A stretch of DNA of 27,644 nt from an uncultured Prevotella sp. Lineage in GTDB: Bacteria > Bacteroidota > Bacteroidia > Bacteroidales > Bacteroidaceae. Both the position numbers and the translations under genes were made by a program. Location: NCBI GenBank assembly GCA_900548745.1, contig URLQ01000024.1:1-27644 (forward strand). The letters run 5' to 3'. Under the pieces are notes generated by a model. It was given only the letters and a program-made list of their open reading frames with translations. It made no database searches and had not been told where the DNA came from. Numbering within the stretch: the first letter of the stretch is position 1; each line of letters begins with the position of its first letter. This document shows, piece after piece, positions 1 through 7,074 of this stretch.

Positions 1-144
1 AAAAATTATTGAGATTACCAACTTTTATAAAGACTTTCTTATCCCGAACTCAGGTTACTAAGAAGCCGAAGCCAAGTTGCAAGGTTAAGTGGAATAATGG
101 CACTTGCTTCATCACACAAGCCCGTGAAATCCGGAATAAAACAA

Positions 145-191
145 TGCCGGTTGTGAAGCGTAACTCACAATGTTACGCGCCACAACCGGCA
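145..191. repeat. Long two-step hairpin in gene-free left end
   Basis: A 10 bp arm (146-155) pairs exactly with 181-190, extended by a T-A pair at 145/191. After a 2x2 internal loop, a 7 bp arm (158-164, GCGTAAC) pairs with 172-178 around a 7 nt loop. No T-tract follows directly on either strand, so this is not a classic terminator. It lies about 80 bases beyond the stop of the minus-strand HTH gene. The rest of 1-270 holds no gene I can support. It could be an end of a mobile or REP-like element, or the 3' structure of the HTH transcript. Confidence 0.55.
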
Positions 192-270
192 CACTTAGCG
201 AAGCAAAGGAACAGGGAAAAGGAACTCATGTCTTCCACTTCTTAAAAGTTCCCGTCCTCAGACTTCCCGC

Positions 271-501
271 TTAATCTTCTTTTCTATTTGCCAGTTCCTC
301 CTTCATTTCCTTTGAAACAACCTCAAAGAAATTGAAATTCAGAATCAGCGAGAGCTTTTCAAGGTCTCTCGAACCGACATATTTCTTATTGAAAATCTTG
401 TAAAGATTAGTACGGCTGCAGCCCATCTGTGCCGCAAGCCACACGCAAGTATGTGCTCTTTCCTTAAGTTTCGCCTTTACCAAATTACCGATGTGTAACA
501 T
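271..501 (-). CDS. Small helix-turn-helix DNA-binding protein
   Basis: A protein of 76 residues, starting MLHIGNLVKAKLKER and ending ELANRKED. The central stretch WLAAQMGCSRTNLYKIF looks like a helix-turn-helix: a first helix, a short turn, then the SRTNLYKIF recognition helix. It is followed by a hydrophobic helix (LEKLSLILNFNFFEVVS). This layout is typical of small XRE-like regulators common in Bacteroidales, which consist of little more than the DNA-binding domain. I chose the ATG at 499-501; an upstream TTG at 541-543 would add 14 residues but is a weak start. It diverges from the thioredoxin-like gene. Its promoter appears to lie at 645-677, giving a leader of about 140 bases. Target genes are unknown. 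Confidence 0.75.
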   Translation of the reverse strand: MLHIGNLVKAKLKERAHTCVWLAAQMGCSRTNLYKIFNKKYVGSRDLEKLSLILNFNFFEVVSKEMKEELANRKED

Positions 502-644
502 AACATGTAAGTATTTTAAAAAGTTTTTTATATTAATATTCAAAAGATAGTATAAACGGCAGGGGCATTTTCTTTCGCCTATTGTCCGTATTTCTTTAGT
601 TTACAGACAGAAAAACACCAACAGCCATCCTGAATTTTGACGGA

Positions 645-677
645 CAAATATACGAAATGTAGTTCATATTACACAAA
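645..677 (-). promoter_or_regulatory. Bacteroidetes-type promoter of the HTH gene
   Basis: On the minus strand, 652-645 reads TATATTTG, a perfect TAnnTTTG -7 element. A TTTG -33 element lies at 677-674 with a 21 bp spacer. This matches the TTTG-N(19-21)-TAnnTTTG promoter of Bacteroidetes primary sigma factors. Transcription would start near 641. Confidence 0.55.
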
Positions 678-800
678 TAATTCGGCACAAAGAACAAAAA
701 AAGTATTTAAATTTTCCTTAATGTTGCCTTTTTATAAACTAATCCGTCGCTTTATACCGATTTTGCAAAACAGACATTTCGTTATCTCAATATTAATTTG

Positions 801-808
801 TAAATTTG
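801..808 (+). promoter_or_regulatory. Candidate -7 element of the thioredoxin-like gene
   Basis: TAAATTTG matches TAnnTTTG and lies about 60 bases before the ATG at 870. The -33 position holds TTTC rather than TTTG, so only the -7 part is strong. The downstream argF' probably shares this transcript. Confidence 0.5.
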
Positions 809-869
809 CAAAAGTTATAGCAACTGATAAAACCAAATGAATAAACCATAAAAAGAAAGGTTTCCCATT

Positions 870-1424
870 ATGAAAAAACAAATGACATCAACCGTCATCA
901 TGCTCTTCATGGCAACAGTGACAATGGCAACATGCACAGTGAACAGGAACAAAGCGGCAAACAACAAACATGCAGTAGAAACAACAGCCGTCAGCAATGA
1001 CGGACAGAAGACCATGGCTCCCGACTTCTCGCTCACCGACATCAACGGCAAGACATTCACACTGTCAAGCCTGAGAGGGAAAGTTGTGGTCATAGACTTC
1101 TGGGGCAGCTGGTGCGGATGGTGCATAAAAGGAATGCCGGAGATGAAAAAATACTACGAGAAATATAAAGGAAAGATGGAAATCGTAGGCGTGGACTGCG
1201 GAGACACCGACGAGAAATGGAAAGCAGCCGTAAAAGAGCTTGAACTGCCTTGGATACACGTTTACAATCCGAAAGGGATGGGAGACATAACCGGCATATA
1301 CGAGATACAGGGATTCCCTACAAAATTCATCGTCGGAAAAGATGGAGAACTGCTCAAGACCGTTATCGGAGAAGACCCGGCATTCTACACAGCCCTCGAT
1401 GAAATAATGCAAAAAGAACAATAG
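870..1424 (+). CDS. TlpA-like thioredoxin-family envelope protein
   Basis: A 184-residue protein with a hydrophobic N-terminus (about residues 8-20) ending MATC-TVN. Cys22 could be a lipid anchor, although the lipobox is imperfect. A thioredoxin/AhpC-TSA-like domain runs from about residue 49 (MAPDFSLTDINGK) to the end. Its redox motif is W81-C82-G83-W84-C85, preceded by VVVIDFWGS, and the cis-proline is in GFPTKF (P150). Such proteins are tethered in the periplasm and reduce or exchange disulfides in exported proteins. CGWC is less common than the usual CPPC or CGPC. The stop is 37 bases before argF', so the two are probably co-transcribed although no functional link is obvious. M5 is a possible alternative start. 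The substrate is unknown. Confidence 0.85.
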   Translation: MKKQMTSTVIMLFMATVTMATCTVNRNKAANNKHAVETTAVSNDGQKTMAPDFSLTDINGKTFTLSSLRGKVVVIDFWGSWCGWCIKGMPEMKKYYEKYKGKMEIVGVDCGDTDEKWKAAVKELELPWIHVYNPKGMGDITGIYEIQGFPTKFIVGKDGELLKTVIGEDPAFYTALDEIMQKEQ

Positions 1425-1461
1425 TAGAAGAACGACAAAAGCACAATAAAAACAACAGGAC

Positions 1462-2418
1462 ATGAATACATTTATGAACGTAGAAGACCTCGGCAACCTG
1501 CAAGAAGCACTCGCCGAGGCAATGGAAATAAAGAAGAACCGCTTCGCCTACCAGCATCTGGGCAAGAACAAGACCCTACTCATGATCTTCTTCAACAACA
1601 GTCTGAGAACAAGGCTCAGCACACAGAAGGCAGCAATGAACCTGGGAATGAACGTAATCGTGCTTGACGTGAATGCCGGAGCATGGAAACTGGAAACGGA
1701 ACGCGGAGTGATCATGGACGGAGACAAGAGCGAACACCTGCTCGAAGCGATACCCGTGATGGCAAGCTATTGCGACATCATCGGAGCAAGAAGCTTTGCC
1801 GGACTGACAGACCGCAAATACGACTACGAGGAAACGGTATTCCAGCAGTTCGTGAAACACAGCGGGAAACCGGTCTTCGCCATGGAGACCGCCACAGTAC
1901 ATCCGCTGCAGGCATTCGCAGACCTCATAACAATAGAGGAACACAAGACGAAGAAACGACCTAAAGTAGTGCTCACATGGGCACCACACTGCAAAGCCCT
2001 GCCACAAGCCGTGCCGAACTCATTCGCCGAATGGATGAACAAGGCAGACGTGGACTTCGTCATCACACATCCACACGGCTACGAACTCGACTCGAAATTC
2101 ACAGGTTCAGCCAGGGTGGAATACGACCAGATGAAAGCATTGGAGGGAGCTGACTTTGTATATGCGAAGAACTGGAGCTGTCCGGGAGTGACAAATCCCG
2201 AAGACTACGGTAAGATACTTTCCAAAGACATGGCATGGACCATCGACGAGAAGCACATGGCTGTTACAGACAACGGCAAGTTCATGCATTGCCTGCCTGT
2301 AAGACGCGGACTTATTGTAACAGACGATGTCATTGAAAGTCCCAACTCACTCGTCATACCCGAAGCCGCAAACAGGGAAATATCAGCAGAAGTAGTGATA
2401 AAGAGAATGTTGGAGTAA
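1462..2418 (+). CDS. argF': N-succinylornithine carbamoyltransferase (Bacteroidetes ArgF')
   Basis: A 318-residue transcarbamylase, the length I recall for the Bacteroides fragilis enzyme. It transfers a carbamoyl group from carbamoyl phosphate to an N-acylated ornithine in arginine biosynthesis. The carbamoyl-phosphate loop reads FFNNSLRTR (residues 43-51) instead of the STRTR loop of ordinary ornithine transcarbamylases. FMHCLPVRR near the C-terminus is the family HCLP motif. In the family, the residue after MDGDK or MDGDT sets acyl specificity: Glu92 in Xanthomonas (acetyl) and Pro90 in B. fragilis (succinyl). Here residue 90 is Ser (AGC at 1729-1731). Published mutants changing Glu92 to Ser, Pro, Ala or Val gained succinylornithine activity, so a succinyl substrate is predicted. 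The gene lies about 11 kb from the rest of the arginine cluster. Confidence 0.92.
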   Translation: MNTFMNVEDLGNLQEALAEAMEIKKNRFAYQHLGKNKTLLMIFFNNSLRTRLSTQKAAMNLGMNVIVLDVNAGAWKLETERGVIMDGDKSEHLLEAIPVMASYCDIIGARSFAGLTDRKYDYEETVFQQFVKHSGKPVFAMETATVHPLQAFADLITIEEHKTKKRPKVVLTWAPHCKALPQAVPNSFAEWMNKADVDFVITHPHGYELDSKFTGSARVEYDQMKALEGADFVYAKNWSCPGVTNPEDYGKILSKDMAWTIDEKHMAVTDNGKFMHCLPVRRGLIVTDDVIESPNSLVIPEAANREISAEVVIKRMLE

Positions 2419-2460
2419 AAAAAATATACGACAAAAAGCAGCATATTGAAATAATATTCT

Positions 2461-2468
2461 TACTTTTG
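2461..2468 (+). promoter_or_regulatory. Candidate -7 element of pta-ackA
   Basis: TACTTTTG is a perfect TAnnTTTG element about 80 bases upstream of pta and 43 bases after the argF' stop. No good TTTG is seen at the usual -33 distance. It indicates that pta-ackA has its own promoter rather than depending on readthrough from argF'. Confidence 0.5.
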
Positions 2469-2547
2469 CAAAGTATCAGCGATGCACTTAGTCTACACCG
2501 CCGAATCTGATGAAAAAACAACTTATTTAAATACACATAAATAAATC

Positions 2548-3555
2548 ATGGATTTAGTACAATCAATCATCGAGCGCGCTAAAAGCAATAAGCAGCGCAT
2601 CGTGCTCCCAGAAGCAACAGAGGAGCGCACACTGAGAGCTGCCGACAAGGTATTGGCAGAAGACATCGCTAATCTGATTCTCATCGGTAACCCAGACGAG
2701 ATCCACTCTCTCGCAGAGAAGTGGGGACTCAAGAATATCGACAAGGCAACACTCATCGACCCTGAGAACAACCCTAAGAGTGAAGAATACGCTGAACTTC
2801 TGGCAGAGCTTCGCAAGAAGAAGGGCATGACAATAGAGCAGGCTCGTGAACTTGTAAAGAACCCTCTCTATCTCGGTTGCATGATTATCAAGACAGGTGA
2901 TGCAGACGGACAGATCTCCGGTGCACTCAGCACTACGGGAGATACTCTGCGTCCAGCACTCCAGATTATCAAATGTGCTCCAGGCATCACCTGCGTAAGC
3001 GGTGCTATGCTGCTCCTCACAAAAGGGCCTCAGTATGGAGAGAACGGCGTATTGGTAGTCGGTGACGTTGCCGTTACCCCGATGCCAGACGCACAGCAGT
3101 TGGCTCAGATCGCAGTCTGCACAGCACAGACTGCAAAGTCAGTGGCAGGATTTGCAGACCCACGTGTTGCAATGTTGAGCTTCTCAACAAAGGGAAGTGC
3201 AAAGCACGAGGTAGTAGACAAGGTTGTAGAGGCTACAAAACTCGCAAAAGAACTTGCACCAGAGCTGAAAGTAGACGGTGAGCTCCAGGCTGACGCAGCA
3301 CTCGTTCCTGCTGTTGGACAGAAGAAAGCTCCTGGCAGCGACATCGCAGGAAAGGCAAACGTGCTCGTATTCCCATGCCTTGAGGTAGGAAACATCTCAT
3401 ACAAGATGGTTCAGCGTCTTGGCGGAGCAGAGGCTCTCGGCCCTATCCTCCAGGGTATTGCACGTCCGGTAAACGACCTCAGCCGCGGATGTTCTGTAGA
3501 CGACATCTACAAGATGGTTGCCATTACAGCATGCCAGGCTATGGATGCCAAATAA
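2548..3555 (+). CDS. pta: Phosphate acetyltransferase
   Basis: A 335-residue single-domain (short-type) phosphotransacetylase that interconverts acetyl-CoA plus phosphate and acetyl phosphate plus CoA in the cytoplasm. Family signatures are present throughout: IVLPEATEERTLRA near the N-terminus, GCMIIKTGDADGQISGA, MLSFSTKGSAKHE, DGELQADAALVPAVG, FPCLEVGNISYKMVQRLGG and, at the C-terminus, ARPVNDLSRGCSVDDI. It lacks the N-terminal DRTGG/regulatory part of long enterobacterial Pta. The ackA start follows 30 bases after the stop, forming the classic acetate operon in which acetyl phosphate is used to make ATP. The codon choice looks highly adapted (frequent CGT, GGT and CTC), in line with strong expression. 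Confidence 0.97.
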   Translation: MDLVQSIIERAKSNKQRIVLPEATEERTLRAADKVLAEDIANLILIGNPDEIHSLAEKWGLKNIDKATLIDPENNPKSEEYAELLAELRKKKGMTIEQARELVKNPLYLGCMIIKTGDADGQISGALSTTGDTLRPALQIIKCAPGITCVSGAMLLLTKGPQYGENGVLVVGDVAVTPMPDAQQLAQIAVCTAQTAKSVAGFADPRVAMLSFSTKGSAKHEVVDKVVEATKLAKELAPELKVDGELQADAALVPAVGQKKAPGSDIAGKANVLVFPCLEVGNISYKMVQRLGGAEALGPILQGIARPVNDLSRGCSVDDIYKMVAITACQAMDAK

Positions 3556-3585
3556 CATAACATTCTAAAACTATAAATTCACACT

Positions 3586-4779
3586 ATGAAAATTCTAGTT
3601 CTGAACTGCGGAAGTTCATCTATCAAGTACGCTCTCTATGACATGGACAGCAAGACTGTCATGACATCAGGAGGTGCGGAACGTGTAGGACTTGACGGAG
3701 CATTCGTCAAAGTAAAGCTTGCCAACGGCGAGAAGAAAACAGTGATGCACGACATCCCTGAGCATACAGAAGGTGTAAAGTTCATCTTCAGCCTGCTCAC
3801 CGACCCGGAAATCGGTGTCATCAAAGACCTGAAGGAAATCAATGCCGTAGGCCACCGCATGGTACACGGAGGAGAGAAGTTCAACAAGAGTGTACTGCTC
3901 ACCGATGAAGTACTCAAGGTGTTCGAGGAATGCACAGACCTCGCTCCGCTACACAATCCGGCAAACCTCAAGGGTGTACGCGCCGTACAGGAGTTGATGC
4001 CAGGACTGCCACAGGTAGGAGTATTCGATACGGCATTCCATCAGACAATGCCTAAGGAGGCTTACATGTATGCTGTTCCTTACGAACTGTATGAGAAGTA
4101 TGGCGTTCGTCGCTATGGCTTCCACGGAACATCCCACCGTTACGTGTCACAGCGCGTTTGCGAATTCCTCAATGTAAAGCCTGAGGGCAAGAAAATCATC
4201 ACATGCCACATCGGTAACGGTGCCAGCATAGCAGCCGTAAAAGACGGCAAGTGTATCGACACATCAATGGGCCTCACTCCACTGGAAGGACTGGTGATGG
4301 GTACACGTAGTGGTGATATCGACGGCGGCGCAATTACATTCATCCAGAAGAAGCTTGGCTTGGACGCTGACGGCATGTCCAATCTCCTGAACAAGAAGAG
4401 CGGTATGCTTGGCTTAACAGGCATTTCTTCAGATATGCGCGAAATTGACTCGGCATGCAAGGCAGGCAACGAACGTGCAAAACTCGCTATCGAGATGTAC
4501 AACTACCGCATCCGCAAATACATCGGTGCTTATGCAGCTGCCATGAATGGTTGCGACATCATCGTGTTCACAGCTGGTGTTGGTGAGAATCAAGCAAGTA
4601 TGCGTGAGGAAGTATGTAAGAATCTTACTTACCTTGGTGTTGAAATCGACGTGGAGAAGAACAAGGGCATTCACGGTGATGAAGCTGTAATCTCTACTCC
4701 TAACTCTAAGGTTACAGTAGCTGTTATCCCTACAGACGAGGAGCTGATGATTGCTACAGATACTATGGCATTGCTATAA
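3586..4779 (+). CDS. ackA: Acetate kinase
   Basis: A 397-residue acetate kinase of normal length, which converts acetyl phosphate and ADP to acetate and ATP as the last step of fermentative acetate formation. It opens with the ASKHA-fold phosphate loop MKILVLNCGSSSIKY (Asn7). It carries HRMVHGGEKF, PLHNPAN, VFDTAFHQTMP, RYGFHGTSHRYVS, CHIGNGAS and GLTPLEGLVMGTRSGDID, the set that forms the acetate and nucleotide sites. FTAGVGENQ and the terminal DEELMIATDT are also typical. It is translated as the second gene of the pta-ackA operon, and a strong rho-independent terminator follows about 45 bases after the stop. Confidence 0.98.
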   Translation: MKILVLNCGSSSIKYALYDMDSKTVMTSGGAERVGLDGAFVKVKLANGEKKTVMHDIPEHTEGVKFIFSLLTDPEIGVIKDLKEINAVGHRMVHGGEKFNKSVLLTDEVLKVFEECTDLAPLHNPANLKGVRAVQELMPGLPQVGVFDTAFHQTMPKEAYMYAVPYELYEKYGVRRYGFHGTSHRYVSQRVCEFLNVKPEGKKIITCHIGNGASIAAVKDGKCIDTSMGLTPLEGLVMGTRSGDIDGGAITFIQKKLGLDADGMSNLLNKKSGMLGLTGISSDMREIDSACKAGNERAKLAIEMYNYRIRKYIGAYAAAMNGCDIIVFTAGVGENQASMREEVCKNLTYLGVEIDVEKNKGIHGDEAVISTPNSKVTVAVIPTDEELMIATDTMALL

Positions 4780-4824
4780 TACAGCGATACATATTAAAGA
4801 AAAAGAATAAAAACATACCAGAAG

Positions 4825-4857
4825 AAAAGGCTGCAACATTATTGTGCAGCCTTTTTT
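4825..4857 (+). terminator. Rho-independent terminator of pta-ackA
   Basis: AAAAGGCTGCA (4825-4835) pairs perfectly with TGCAGCCTTTT (4845-4855) around a 9 nt loop, and the T-run continues to 4857. The 11 bp stem and T-tract sit about 45 bases after the ackA stop. Confidence 0.9.
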
Positions 4858-4860
4858 CTT

Positions 4861-4923
4861 TTATTATAAAGACATATACCTTAATTATAAAGGCATACAC
4901 CTCATCACAAAGACGCATATTGT
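4861..4923. repeat. Three-unit 21 bp tandem repeat
   Basis: Units at 4861-4881, 4882-4902 and 4903-4923 share an AAAG-x-CATA core at the same phase (ATAAAGACATATACC, ATAAAGGCATACACC, ACAAAGACGCATATT). The third unit is degraded. The period is exactly 21, about two helical turns. It lies between the ackA terminator and the promoter of the secreted operon and does not appear coding. Confidence 0.6.
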
Positions 4924-4962
4924 TTATTGTACAAATCACAATAATAACACATAAAATCGCAT

Positions 4963-4986
4963 AAAAAGTACATTATGTAACTTTTT
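4963..4986. promoter_or_regulatory. Inverted repeat upstream of the secreted-operon promoter
   Basis: AAAAAGT (4963-4969) pairs with ACTTTTT (4980-4986), and inside it ACAT pairs with ATGT with one bulged A. It ends about 35 bases before the -7 element at 5022, just upstream of where -33 would lie, so it may be an operator. This is an inference from position only. Confidence 0.35.
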
Positions 4987-5021
4987 ATCTGTTTATATTT
5001 TACATTTAGCATTTATTTTAT

Positions 5022-5029
5022 TACTTTTG
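5022..5029 (+). promoter_or_regulatory. -7 element of the three-gene secreted operon
   Basis: TACTTTTG is a perfect TAnnTTTG element, with transcription expected near 5033. No clear TTTG lies at -33, so the promoter may need an activator. This placement shows that an in-frame TTG at 5027 is promoter and not a start codon; the ATG at 5081 is the first usable start. Confidence 0.6.
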
Positions 5030-5080
5030 CAAACACATTCAAATAACAATAACACTTCAACAAAAAACGACCAATACAGT

Positions 5081-6487
5081 ATGAGAAAGAAAATAATTAC
5101 AACAGCAATACTGCTTGGAGCAACTGTTTTGAGTATGAATGCCCAAAACAACGTTTATCTAATGAAAGGAGACAAAATAGTTGCCCAATATGCAATAGAC
5201 GACATAGACTACCTTTCCTTCAAACGTCCAGAAGGAGAGATAGAAGGAACTGTTGCGCTAACCGCAGTGGAAACAGGGAAAAACTTTCTGAAATACAATG
5301 TAAAAACCGCAGAGAAAAACCAGTATTACGGACACGGATTCTTTCAGTCACAGACCATAGACCGTATGCTACGTACATATTATGATACGAACATAAACGA
5401 AGTTGATGACGCTACACTTAAGAAAGTCATAAAATCACTGCTTGCCAACCATGGTTTCCTCGACAAAGGAAACAAGACATACACCATAAAGAATGGAGAC
5501 AACGATGGCAATGGTACGGATTATTTCATCCCAGGCGGACAGGATTTCTATGTTGCGACAGTAAACATCACAGACGTTGATGAACAAGGTGGAACAATGG
5601 GGGATGAAGTATCTGTAATAAAGATGACCACCAAAGAAGCTGGAGAAAGTAAAGAAACCATGGGCATCGAATATACCGGACTGAATGCCAAAGGCGAGGC
5701 GACATACAACATAACGCCAGGCAGCGGAATAAAGACGATGTACACTCTGCTCACAAAGAAAGCCCAACTCGACCAGTATATCTCCAACTATGGCTACGAT
5801 TACGTTATGTTCTCATTCGGTTCACCGATAACTGCTCAGGATTGGAACACTTACGGAAATCAAGCAGCATGGGGACTCGATGATGAAAACGACTACGTGA
5901 TGAGCGTACTTGGCATTGATGCTGACGGCGACTGGGTGAAAGCAAAAGACGAACAACACATTGTAATATCAAACGACAAATGTCCGAAAGTGAACGTGCT
6001 GAGCAAAGAAGCCAGTGACGGCAATGTAAAAGTGACCTTTGAAATAACACCAAGCAACGTAAGTGCAGCCCACGTGAGACTGATGCCTGACAACGATGTC
6101 GTTGACGAACTAAACCGAAACAAGACTCTCGACCAGATCGCAGTGGAAGGAGATGCTACGGACATCAAGGCAGATATCAACTATTATGGCGAATATACAT
6201 TCTCAAAAGAAGACGTTGAACGCGGATGGTACTCACTACTTATCAGCGGAACCGATGAGAATGGAACCAACGTGACAAGGCTTATCTTCCACACACATCT
6301 TGAAAATGCAGAGTGGGAAATAGAAACAACAACATTTCCTGTCCAGGCTGATACAGCGAAGACAAAAGCAACGAAACAGATTTCCTTTACAGCAAAAGGG
6401 CTTAAGCAGCATCTATCTGTCAAACCGACTGTTGATATAAACAGAATAAGTCCAAGGAGTTTCAAAAAGACAGAGAACAGCAAATAA
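5081..6487 (+). CDS. Secreted protein of unknown function, first of operon
   Basis: A 468-residue protein with a clear signal peptide (MRKKIITTAILLGATVLSMNA-Q). Immediately after it comes the short module NNVYLMKGDKIVAQYAIDDI-DYLSF, which recurs in the next two gene products. The rest looks like beta-rich extracellular domains: a fibronectin-like start (GTVALTAVETGKNFLKYNVKT), a middle region rich in Gly, Asn and Asp with an EF-hand-like NGDNDGNGTDYF, and a second beta-sandwich-like part beginning CPKVNVLSKEASDGNVKVTFEI. The end (RISPRSFKKTENSK) is not a T9SS sorting domain. I recognise no enzymatic motif. The start is the ATG at 5081; the upstream in-frame TTG lies in the promoter. It is followed after 33 bases by the next gene. 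A surface structural or adhesive role is possible but unproven. Confidence 0.8.
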   Translation: MRKKIITTAILLGATVLSMNAQNNVYLMKGDKIVAQYAIDDIDYLSFKRPEGEIEGTVALTAVETGKNFLKYNVKTAEKNQYYGHGFFQSQTIDRMLRTYYDTNINEVDDATLKKVIKSLLANHGFLDKGNKTYTIKNGDNDGNGTDYFIPGGQDFYVATVNITDVDEQGGTMGDEVSVIKMTTKEAGESKETMGIEYTGLNAKGEATYNITPGSGIKTMYTLLTKKAQLDQYISNYGYDYVMFSFGSPITAQDWNTYGNQAAWGLDDENDYVMSVLGIDADGDWVKAKDEQHIVISNDKCPKVNVLSKEASDGNVKVTFEITPSNVSAAHVRLMPDNDVVDELNRNKTLDQIAVEGDATDIKADINYYGEYTFSKEDVERGWYSLLISGTDENGTNVTRLIFHTHLENAEWEIETTTFPVQADTAKTKATKQISFTAKGLKQHLSVKPTVDINRISPRSFKKTENSK

Positions 6488-6520
6488 TATAGAATAACTT
6501 AAACGTAAAACAATAAGCGT

Positions 6521-6994
6521 ATGAAGAAACTATTGATTGCAGCGGCACTGCTATGCAGTATGTGCACAACAGCATTTGCCGACAAAGAAGTGAACGTACT
6601 ATATCTCGATGGCACACCACACACCATAAAGATGGCCGACATCGACAAGATTGAACTTTCACCAGGAAACATCAATGTAGTAAAAAACAGTGGTGCAAGC
6701 GAAACTTACGAGATAAGCAAGATTGATAAAATCGAATTCAGAGACGGTACCACTGCGGTAGACAAAATCAAGAATACTGCAGGTGGTGACATTCTCGTCA
6801 AGACCGACGGCTATGGCATTGATGTGAGCGGACTCAAAGACGGCGACAACGTTATGGTCTACACCCAAGGAGGAACACTCGTTGCCAAGAGCAATTCACA
6901 AAACGGCAATGCACATGTTGATGGCTCATCGTTAAGCAAAGGCATATACGTGATAAAAGCCGGAGGAAAATCTCTGAAAATGGTGAAGAAATAA
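6521..6994 (+). CDS. Small secreted protein with T9SS sorting domain
   Basis: A 157-residue protein with signal peptide MKKLLIAAALLCSMCTTAFA (1-20). The mature part consists of two copies of a short module (about 23-47, ending IKMADIDKIEL, and 51-75, ending YEISKIDKIEF). They are followed by a C-terminal domain from about 88 to 157 that ends SKGIYVIKAGGKSLKMVKK. The latter matches type A T9SS sorting domains, which direct export across the outer membrane. There is almost nothing else in the protein, so the cargo is essentially the repeated module itself. It is the middle gene of a three-gene operon, 33 bases after the first gene and 80 before the third. The function is unknown. Confidence 0.8.
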   Translation: MKKLLIAAALLCSMCTTAFADKEVNVLYLDGTPHTIKMADIDKIELSPGNINVVKNSGASETYEISKIDKIEFRDGTTAVDKIKNTAGGDILVKTDGYGIDVSGLKDGDNVMVYTQGGTLVAKSNSQNGNAHVDGSSLSKGIYVIKAGGKSLKMVKK

Positions 6995-7074
6995 GACTTC
7001 CCTCATAGACAAGCCGCAGAAGAGTCCTCAAAGAAGGAAGAACAAGAATAATAAAAACTTAAAAAACAATAGCT

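Larger units (their letters stand above)
544..869. other. Divergent intergenic region, no gene
   Basis: This stretch of 326 bases separates the minus-strand HTH gene from the plus-strand thioredoxin-like gene. It contains one candidate promoter for each direction (645-677 minus, 801-808 plus) and is strongly AT-rich. A 67-codon open frame on the plus strand (637-840) has no recognisable content and spans both promoters, so I do not call it a gene. Confidence 0.7.

Noticed and set aside
9..245. 78-codon open frame on the plus strand at the left edge
   Set aside because: It begins with TTG, has no recognisable motif, and runs through the strong hairpin at 145-191.
637..840. 67-codon open frame on the plus strand
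   Set aside because: It covers two candidate promoters, has AT-driven composition and shows no domain.
5027..5080. Upstream TTG start for the first secreted protein
   Set aside because: The TTG is part of the TACTTTTG -7 element. The ATG at 5081 is directly followed by a proper signal peptide.
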